DNA from: Gammaproteobacteria bacterium
GTDB lineage: Bacteria; Pseudomonadota; Gammaproteobacteria; Coxiellales; Coxiellaceae
Length of the DNA stretch: 64,000 nucleotides
Direction: 5' to 3'
Assembly (NCBI GenBank): GCA_030429175.1
Contig: JAUIDD010000001.1
Location: forward strand, 62,001 to 126,000
This document shows positions 57,749 through 64,000 of the stretch, piece after piece. The notes under the pieces were generated by a model that was not told where the DNA came from, ran no database searches, and was given only the letters and a program-made list of their open reading frames with translations. Positions within the stretch are counted from its first letter, which is position 1. The number at the start of each line of letters is the position of its first letter. The translations under genes and the position numbers were made by a program.

Positions 57749-58843
57749 ATGTCAGAACCCATCGTTTCTTTGACTGATCTCTCTAAATCGTATGATAGCG
57801 AGTATGCGCTACAGCCAACCAGTCTAACTGTACAAGATGGAGAATTCCTAACCTTATTAGGCCCTTCAGGCTGTGGTAAGACCACTTTATTACGATTGTT
57901 AGCCGGCTTTGAGACGCCAGATAGCGGTGAGATTATGCTTAATGGTCGACTTGTGAACCATCTGACACCAGATCAGAGACACGTGAACATGGTCTTTCAA
58001 AGTTATGCTTTGTTTCCGCATATGACAGTGTTTGATAATGTTGCCTTTGGCCTGCGTTGCCAGGGAACACCGGAACATCGTATCATTGAGCGTGTTAATG
58101 AAGTATTGCGTATGGTGAAATTGAGTGAATTAGCTCAGCGTAAGCCCGATAAACTCAGTGGTGGGCAGCAACAACGTGTGGCGATGGCACGTGCAGTGGT
58201 TAATGAGCCTCAGGTACTATTACTCGATGAGCCATTATCGGCATTGGATTATCATTTACGCCGCAAAATGCAGGTCGAATTAAAAGCGCTACAGCGTCGT
58301 CTCGGCATTACATTTATTATGGTGACACATGATCAAGAAGAGGCATTATCGATGTCAGATCGAATCGTAGTGATGAATCATGGTTATATTGAACAAATTG
58401 GCACACCACGAGATATTTACGAAGAGCCTGTGAATTTATTTGTGGCACAATTTGTTGGTGTGGCGAATATTTTATCTAAAACAGTATTGATGGCTAATGA
58501 TAAAACCATTGAAGTCGATGTGGCAGGTACGCGTGTGCACTTTATTAATCGCAAACAATATCAGGCGGGTGATGCTGTGAATATTGTTATTAGACCTGAA
58601 GACATAAAAGTATGGAATGTGCGTGAAGTATCATCACAATCCAAGCATGAGTATATCCCTGCTATCGTAGAAGAAGTAATTTATAAGGGTAGTACGGTTG
58701 ATCTGATCGTGACTTTATTGGATGGACAGCAAATTTCTGCAACGGAGTTTTTTGATGAAGATGATGAAGAGCTCGAATATGAAATTGGCGAAAAAGTTTT
58801 AATCGAATGGCAGCCAGGTTGGGAAGTTGTATTAAATGGTTAG
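57749..58843 (+). CDS. potA: Spermidine/putrescine import ATPase PotA
   Basis: ATPase of the polyamine ABC importer. Walker A GPSGCGKTT, signature LSGGQQQRVAMARA, Walker B LLLDEPLSALD, switch His in VTHDQEEAL, and a C-terminal TOBE domain. The ATG at 57749 is preferred; a GTG four codons earlier is possible. The stop region overlaps the potB start. Part of potABCD. Confidence 0.96.
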   Translation: MSEPIVSLTDLSKSYDSEYALQPTSLTVQDGEFLTLLGPSGCGKTTLLRLLAGFETPDSGEIMLNGRLVNHLTPDQRHVNMVFQSYALFPHMTVFDNVAFGLRCQGTPEHRIIERVNEVLRMVKLSELAQRKPDKLSGGQQQRVAMARAVVNEPQVLLLDEPLSALDYHLRRKMQVELKALQRRLGITFIMVTHDQEEALSMSDRIVVMNHGYIEQIGTPRDIYEEPVNLFVAQFVGVANILSKTVLMANDKTIEVDVAGTRVHFINRKQYQAGDAVNIVIRPEDIKVWNVREVSSQSKHEYIPAIVEEVIYKGSTVDLIVTLLDGQQISATEFFDEDDEELEYEIGEKVLIEWQPGWEVVLNG

Positions 58844-59693
58844 ATATCATAAAAAATTTAAGCATTGGAGTATCGCGGGTATATTTCTGTGGTTTATTTG
58901 TTTTGCGTTGTTGCCGATTTGTTTGCTGTGCATAATCAGTTTTACGACTGCGGGTACACACAAGCTTATAGAGTGGCATTTTTCTTTCACCAATTATAGT
59001 CAGCTATTTTCCGGTGTTTTTGCACGTATTTTTTTGCACTCACTTGAATTTTCAGTGGGTTGTACTTTGATTACCTTATTATTGGCATATCCAGCAGCGT
59101 TTTTTATCTCTCAAGCACATCGAAAAATAAAACCGTTATTATTGATGTTAATGGTCATACCGTTTTGGACCAGCTCTTTGATTCGCACTTATGCCATAAT
59201 GGCATTGGTTAAAACGAAGGGTATCATTAATACGGCTTTATTGGCGATGGGGATTATTCATCAGCCGTTATTGATGCTGTATACTAGTGGTGCGATGATG
59301 ATTGGTCTTGCTTATAATCTACTACCATATATGGTACTACCTCTATATAGCAATTTCGAAAAACTGGATACACGTTTGTATGATGCGGCGCGTGATTTGG
59401 GTGCAACGCGTTGGCGTATTTTTCATAGTATTATTTTACCACTCACTGTGCCAGGTATTATGATGGGTATCTTATTTGTGTTTCTACCAGCGATGACGAT
59501 ATTTTATATTCCTGATTTATTAGGTGGTGCACATGGTGTGTTGCTGGGTAATTTAGTTAAAGAGCAATTCGTTACGATGACTGATTGGCCGGGCGGGGCG
59601 GCAACGAGTATGATTTTAACTGTCTTCTTATTTATGATGCTACTCTTCTATCGTAGTCGTGCACGCCATGGTAGGCTTCAGGAGTTGGTATGA
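58836..59693 (+). CDS. potB: Spermidine/putrescine permease PotB
   Basis: First membrane subunit of the polyamine importer. Six hydrophobic segments and the EAA loop DAARDLGATRWRIF that docks on PotA. The 285 residues match PotB. The ATG lies inside the end of potA and the stop overlaps potC (ATGATG region), so translation is coupled. Confidence 0.95.
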   Translation: MVRYHKKFKHWSIAGIFLWFICFALLPICLLCIISFTTAGTHKLIEWHFSFTNYSQLFSGVFARIFLHSLEFSVGCTLITLLLAYPAAFFISQAHRKIKPLLLMLMVIPFWTSSLIRTYAIMALVKTKGIINTALLAMGIIHQPLLMLYTSGAMMIGLAYNLLPYMVLPLYSNFEKLDTRLYDAARDLGATRWRIFHSIILPLTVPGIMMGILFVFLPAMTIFYIPDLLGGAHGVLLGNLVKEQFVTMTDWPGGAATSMILTVFLFMMLLFYRSRARHGRLQELV

Positions 59694-60448
59694 TGCGGGT
59701 ATTACGTTTAAGTTATTTAATCTTAATTTATCTGTTCTTATATATTCCAATTGCAGTGGTTATTGCCTTTTCGTTTAATGACTCACGTGTGTCGTTGCTG
59801 TGGCATGGCTTTACTTGGCATTGGTATGTTGACTTATTTCATGATGCTGATTTGGGTATGATTGCTTTGCATTCATTATGGTTAGGTGTTGTGGCTGCAT
59901 CTATTGCAACTTTTTTAGGTTTAATTGCATCGGTAGCACTCTTTCGTTATCGTTTTATGGGGCGCCAATTATTACAGCTGCTTATTTTTGTTATGATTAT
60001 CTTACCGGATTTAGTCTTAGGTGTGGCATTATTAATTTTAATGAATTTAATTGCTTTTCCACTTGGTTTTTGGAGTTTGTTGATCGCGCATATTACGTTT
60101 TGTTTACCGTTTACTACGATTATTATTGGCAATCAGCTGCGCCAGTTAAATAAACATATTTTTGAAGCGGGGCGTGATTTGGGCGCGAGTGAATGGCAGC
60201 TGTTTTATCAAATTATCGTACCACTTGTGTGGCCTGGGCTAATTGCCGGTTGGCTTTTGTGTTTTACTATGTCAATCGATGATGTGATTATTAGCTATTT
60301 TGTTTCAGGACCAAACTATGAAATCTTGCCATTGCGTATTTACTCGATGGTTAAACTGGGTGTAAGTCCAGAAGTTAATGCATTATGTACAATATTATTA
60401 TTAGTCACGTTTTTATTAACCCTGTCAGCACAAAAAAAATTAAGGTAG
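59690..60448 (+). CDS. potC: Spermidine/putrescine permease PotC
   Basis: Second membrane subunit of the importer, with an EAA loop EAGRDLGASEWQLF and six hydrophobic segments in 252 residues. The SFNDSR motif near the start is typical of PotC. Overlaps potB by four bases; potD follows after seven bases. Confidence 0.95.
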   Translation: MMRVLRLSYLILIYLFLYIPIAVVIAFSFNDSRVSLLWHGFTWHWYVDLFHDADLGMIALHSLWLGVVAASIATFLGLIASVALFRYRFMGRQLLQLLIFVMIILPDLVLGVALLILMNLIAFPLGFWSLLIAHITFCLPFTTIIIGNQLRQLNKHIFEAGRDLGASEWQLFYQIIVPLVWPGLIAGWLLCFTMSIDDVIISYFVSGPNYEILPLRIYSMVKLGVSPEVNALCTILLLVTFLLTLSAQKKLR

Positions 60449-60455
60449 TCAAAAT

Positions 60456-61487
60456 ATGTTTTTACGGTTAGGTGTAGTATTTCTCTGTGCGTTATTGTTT
60501 TTCAGAATGGGGCGTGCTGCTGAGGTGGTTAATGTATTTACCTGGACCAACTATGTGCCGCATAGCGTAATTCAACAATTTGAGCATCAAACGGGTATTA
60601 AAGTTAATTTATCCGAATATGATAGCAACGAAGACTTATTCGCAAAACTTAAAGTGGCACCACATGCCGGTTATGATGTTATTTTTCCAAGTAGTTATTA
60701 TGTTGAGCGTATGCGTCATGATGGTATGTTACGCTTGATTGACCGCAAGGCGCTTTCTAATCATCGTTACATTGACCCCCTACTACTGAATAAGACATTT
60801 GATCCACAAAATTTATATTCTTATCCGTATTTATGGGGTACTACAGCGATAGTTGTCGATAAACGTTTTTGGGACCCGAAGACGGTGCAAAACTGGCACG
60901 ATCTATGGCAGCCACGCTTTAAAAATCAACTGCTGATCTATAACGATGCGCGTGAAGTATTTGCTGCAGCGTTATTTACATTACATGACTCAATTAATAC
61001 TCAGGACCCTCTAAAAATTAAGCAAGCCTATCAGCAGCTATTAAAGTTGGTGCCGAATGTGCGCTTATACAGTTCCGATTCTGCAATTAATGCTTTTGCC
61101 GATGATGATGTTACCATTGGTATGGCGATGAGTGGCGATGTATTTTTGGCTCGGCAATCAAATCCAAATTTGGTCTATATTTACCCCAAAGATGGTTTTT
61201 CTGTGTGGCTTGATTGTATGGCTGTGCCGAAGTATGCACCACATTTTAGTAATGCGATGACGTTTATGAATTTTTTGATGCGGCCACAGATTGCCAAGCA
61301 AGTTGCGTTATCGCAGGGTTATTCATCACCGAATCTACAGGCACGTCGTTTAATGCCAAAACGTTACCGTCAAGACCCTTTGTTATACCCATCGGCTGAG
61401 GTGTTAAAGCGTGGCCAGATGCAGCATGATATTGGTAAAGCGAGACCAATAATTATGCATTACTGGCAATTGCTTAAGCTACAATAG
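60456..61487 (+). CDS. potD: Spermidine/putrescine-binding protein PotD
   Basis: Periplasmic receptor that delivers polyamines to PotBC. A signal peptide covers about the first 21 residues (LRLGVVFLCALLFFRMGRAA). The mature start EVVNVFTWTNYVPHSVIQQF and the later YDVIFPSSYYVERM and WGTTAIVVDKRFW segments are the PotD/PotF pattern. The 343 residues fit. Ligand preference among polyamines is not clear from sequence. Confidence 0.94.
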   Translation: MFLRLGVVFLCALLFFRMGRAAEVVNVFTWTNYVPHSVIQQFEHQTGIKVNLSEYDSNEDLFAKLKVAPHAGYDVIFPSSYYVERMRHDGMLRLIDRKALSNHRYIDPLLLNKTFDPQNLYSYPYLWGTTAIVVDKRFWDPKTVQNWHDLWQPRFKNQLLIYNDAREVFAAALFTLHDSINTQDPLKIKQAYQQLLKLVPNVRLYSSDSAINAFADDDVTIGMAMSGDVFLARQSNPNLVYIYPKDGFSVWLDCMAVPKYAPHFSNAMTFMNFLMRPQIAKQVALSQGYSSPNLQARRLMPKRYRQDPLLYPSAEVLKRGQMQHDIGKARPIIMHYWQLLKLQ

Positions 61488-61670
61488 CAACAAAGATAAT
61501 AACTTACCTGTTAATTGGTAAATTTCATAATTTTTTAACCTTTTATGTGTTTTATTTTTAAAAACTTTGAGGTATTCTCTTAAAGGCTAGCTCTTGAACG
61601 GTGTGATACGGAATCATCATATTGAGGGCCTAGCGTTTAGTTAAACGGATTTGACTTAAGGAGAAGATTC

Positions 61671-61841
61671 ATGGACTTTGAACAAGATTTCGATTATGGC
61701 GAAGACGACAGTAAATCAAACAAACAAAAAAAATTTGAAGCCAGGCGCAAGATTGAAGACTTGGCTGAGCTGCGTCGTATGCGTAATGAGTTGGGCTTGA
61801 TGGGTAGCGATTTGTGTGCCGAACTTGGTGACATCTACTAA
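61671..61841 (+). CDS. Small acidic protein, PA3496-like
   Basis: A 56-residue protein with a perfect AAGGAG ribosome site. The first half is acidic (MDFEQDFDYGEDDSKSN), the second basic and helical (ARRKIEDLAELRRMRNELG). The acidic head followed by RRKIED-x-x-E-x-RR-x-R-x-EL is the pattern of the PA3496 family of putative envelope-integrity proteins in gammaproteobacteria. It stands alone between potD and purL. Function is poorly known for the whole family. Confidence 0.7.
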   Translation: MDFEQDFDYGEDDSKSNKQKKFEARRKIEDLAELRRMRNELGLMGSDLCAELGDIY

Positions 61842-61856
61842 CTTTACATTTAACTC

Positions 61857-61926
61857 TAATTGGCTGAGATTTTAAAAGCATTTCGGCCAATTAGCGCTAT
61901 TTTACCCCTAATTGGCCGATATTTTT
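61857..61926 (+). promoter_or_regulatory. Possible attenuator in the purL leader
   Basis: Three copies of a TAATTGGC(C/T)GA motif lie at 61857-61870 (direct), 61880-61893 (inverted) and 61909-61922 (direct). Copy 2 pairs with copy 3 over ten perfect bases (CGGCCAATTA/TAATTGGCCG) and is followed by T5 at 61922-61926, a terminator-like stem. Copy 1 can pair with copy 2 instead, which would remove it. Two exclusive folds upstream of a purine gene look like attenuation, but it may simply be the terminator of the small gene 15 bases before. Confidence 0.45.
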
Positions 61927-62047
61927 GAAATTTTGAAGCTTATTATTGGCTTTTGCATTGATGATTCAAGCGTATATACATGTATGTAGCTTGATTAATA
62001 CCCACCCACCTACTATGATTGGGCCTCTTTAAATATAGGTTTTTATT

Positions 62048-64000
62048 ATGTTGTATTTACAAGGCCAGCCAGCGTTTACGCCATTTCGTATAGAAAAATT
62101 ACAATCTCAAATCGTATCGATACCGCTTGATGTAGATCGAATGGAAGTGCTTGAGACTTTCTTTGTGTCTGAAAGTGAGCCTTTAACTGAAGCAGAAAGT
62201 GTGCGTTTGGCGATGTTGCTCAGAGACAGTCAGCCACAAAGTCCACCAATGCAGCGCGCGTATTTATGCTTTTGGGTAGTGCCTAGGGTTGGTACAATTT
62301 CGCCATGGTCGTCTAAAGCAACCGATATTCTGCGTATCTGTGGGCTCACGCAGGTGGCGCGTGTCGAGCATGGTCGCTATTATGAATTTCCAGATATTGG
62401 TTTAACGCAGATTACCAAGTCTCAATTTAGTCATTTGTTAGCTTTGTGCCATGATCCACTGACTGAAACGGTGATTGTTGATCCCGCTAAGTTCTCAGAA
62501 ATTTTTGCCAAGACTGCGCCTGAGCCATTAGTTGAAATCGATGTGATGGATGGAGGCAAGGCAGCACTGATCACAGTGAATGAAGCGCTTGGTTTGGCAC
62601 TGTCTGACAAGGAGCTTGATTATTTATTATTGACCTATCAATCGCTCGAGCGTAATCCAACTGACGTTGAGCTGATGATGTTTGCGCAAGTAAACTCTGA
62701 GCACTGCCGACATAAAGTGTTTAATGCCAAATGGTGGATTGATGGAAAAGAAAAAAAATCGACCCTGTTTGACATGATTCGTAACACCTATAAATTAAAT
62801 CCCGATCAGGCATTAGTGGCTTATTCTGATAATGCAGCGGTTTTAAAAGGACATAAAGCTAACCGCTTGCTGATCGATGAGCGTAATCATGTTTATATCC
62901 ATAGGGAAGAGGTGGCGCATATCGTTTTAAAAGTAGAAACGCATAACCACCCAACGGCAATTGCTCCTTATGCGGGTGCGGCGACCGGTAGTGGTGGTGA
63001 GATTCGAGATGAAGCGGCCACAGGCCGAGGTGCATTTTCAAAAGCGGGGCTGTGTGGTTTTTCAGTATCACATTTACATATCCCCGAATTTAATCAGCCA
63101 TGGGAAACTGATATTGGTAAACCTAAAAATATGGCATCAGCACTTGATATTATGCTCCAAGGTCCGATTGGTGCAGCATCATTTAATAATGAATTCGGTC
63201 GGCCAAATATATGCGGTTATTTCCGTAGTTTTGAGATGTGTATTGATGGTTATTGTGGACGTGAATATCGTGGCTACCATAAACCAATTATGATCGCCGG
63301 TGGTATAGGTCAAATTCGTGATTCACAAGTACAAAAGCAATCGATACCGCAAGCCGCTAAATTAGTGGTGCTCGGTGGTCCAGGTATGGCGATTGGTTTA
63401 GGTGGTGGTGCTGCTTCATCACGTGCTGCTAGTGATGACAATCAATCACTCGACTTTGCTTCTGTGCAGCGTGCTAATCCTGAGATGCAACGTCGTTGCC
63501 AAGAAGTGATTAGTTCTTGTCGTGATTTGGGCGTGTTAAATCCGATTTTAAGTATTCACGATGTTGGTGCAGGTGGCTTGTGTAATGCAATGCCAGAATT
63601 AGTAGAAAGCGATGGCAAAGGTGCGTTGATTCACTTGCGTGATATTTTAATTGATGAGCCAGGCATGTCGCCGCTTGAAATTTGGTGTAACGAATCACAA
63701 GAGCGTTTTGTGTTAGCAATTAATTCAGAGTTATTACCAGCCTTTGAAATGGTATGTAAACGTGAACGTTGTCCATTTAGCGTTGTTGGTGAGGCAACTG
63801 TAGCAGAAGAATTGATTGTTGATGACAGCCATTTTGAGAACAAACCAATTGATTTACCGATGGCAGCCTTATTTGAAAAAATGCCACAAATGCAATGTGA
63901 AACCGAGCACGCTGAGAGCACGCATAAACCTTTTGTGACCGATTATATTGTTTTGAGTGAAGCGATTGAGCGTGTATTACAATTCCCCGTTGTTGCTAGC
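62048..64000 (+). CDS. purL: Phosphoribosylformylglycinamidine synthase, 5' part
   Basis: Large single-chain FGAM synthase of purine biosynthesis, cut by the right window edge after 651 codons; the complete proteobacterial enzyme is about 1290 residues. Seen are the N-terminal PurS-like domain (about 1-160), the linker, and most of the first synthetase half with FAQVNSEHCRHKVFNA, VETHNHPTAIAPYAGAATGSGGEIRDE, and SIHDVGAGGLCNAMPELVES. The glutaminase domain lies outside. No frameshift or stop is seen in the visible part. Confidence 0.95.
   Translation, partial: MLYLQGQPAFTPFRIEKLQSQIVSIPLDVDRMEVLETFFVSESEPLTEAESVRLAMLLRDSQPQSPPMQRAYLCFWVVPRVGTISPWSSKATDILRICGLTQVARVEHGRYYEFPDIGLTQITKSQFSHLLALCHDPLTETVIVDPAKFSEIFAKTAPEPLVEIDVMDGGKAALITVNEALGLALSDKELDYLLLTYQSLERNPTDVELMMFAQVNSEHCRHKVFNAKWWIDGKEKKSTLFDMIRNTYKLNPDQALVAYSDNAAVLKGHKANRLLIDERNHVYIHREEVAHIVLKVETHNHPTAIAPYAGAATGSGGEIRDEAATGRGAFSKAGLCGFSVSHLHIPEFNQPWETDIGKPKNMASALDIMLQGPIGAASFNNEFGRPNICGYFRSFEMCIDGYCGREYRGYHKPIMIAGGIGQIRDSQVQKQSIPQAAKLVVLGGPGMAIGLGGGAASSRAASDDNQSLDFASVQRANPEMQRRCQEVISSCRDLGVLNPILSIHDVGAGGLCNAMPELVESDGKGALIHLRDILIDEPGMSPLEIWCNESQERFVLAINSELLPAFEMVCKRERCPFSVVGEATVAEELIVDDSHFENKPIDLPMAALFEKMPQMQCETEHAESTHKPFVTDYIVLSEAIERVLQFPVVAS

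Noticed and set aside
1-64000. tRNA or rRNA genes and CRISPR arrays
   Set aside because: Intergenic gaps were read for T-loop sequences, cloverleaf ends and spaced direct repeats; none was found. A covariance search would be needed to be certain.

Overview
The window reads as AT-rich chromosomal DNA (about 40% GC by eye) of a gammaproteobacterium, most likely a host-associated member of the Legionellales (Coxiella/Legionella/Berkiella-like). This is inferred from gene content: PPi-type phosphofructokinase, an Mpl-LssY-type region, a complete SUF operon with SufU and SufT, a eukaryote-type sterol reductase, a eukaryotic-like Ser/Thr kinase, several large effector-like proteins, and the absence of ispG from the rlmN-hisS-der locus (the Legionella/Coxiella group uses the mevalonate route). 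No rRNA, tRNA, CRISPR array or intact insertion sequence was seen. Coding density is high and no gap between genes exceeds about 260 bases.

Layout. 0-7.8 kb: pfp, a MATE transporter, mpl, a small secreted protein, a DedA-PAP2-LssY fusion and a lipoprotein that looks like a degenerate Amidase_2. 7.8-12.7 kb (minus strand): lipB, ybeD, dat and dacA as a wall/lipoate operon, then a 572-residue protein built of nine 44-residue helical repeats. 12.8-18.2 kb (plus): ndk-rlmN-rodZ-hisS-yfgM-der, tightly packed but lacking pilF, ispG and bamB. 18.2-29.6 kb is the main accessory region: two small unknown genes, xseA, a tandem pair of paralogous membrane proteins (the second with an N-terminal HAD-like domain), tsaB, a secreted Gln-rich coiled coil, two unknown minus-strand genes, sbcB, a CDF metal transporter and a secreted protein. 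29.7-36.3 kb: an 88-bp inverted-repeat element, then regulator-sufB-C-D-S-U-A-T. 36.4-39.7 kb: fatty acid desaturase and the kinase. 39.7-44.2 kb: yhbY, rlmE-ftsH and glmM, without folP. 44.2-48.2 kb: a LysP-like permease, an unknown protein, a sterol reductase and a decayed Rpn-type nuclease. 48.2-57.6 kb: guaB-guaA-tadA, a candidate minus-strand sRNA, ppa-putA and the ABC-F protein yheS. 57.7-64 kb: potABCD, a 56-residue acidic protein, and purL running off the right edge.

How the genes fit together. The housekeeping genes give peptidoglycan recycling and trimming (Mpl, Dat, DacA, GlmM), Fe-S assembly by SUF, purine synthesis (PurL, GuaA, GuaB), PPi-linked glycolysis (Pfp, Ppa), and use of host-derived nutrients (PutA for proline, a LysP-type permease, PotABCD for polyamines). 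The accessory genes look aimed at a eukaryotic host.

The most novel items are the HAD/transmembrane paralogous pair (20.3-23.8 kb), the 44-residue repeat protein (10.9-12.6 kb), a candidate CsrA-sequestering sRNA between tadA and ppa, and the small transposon-like inverted repeat upstream of the SUF operon.
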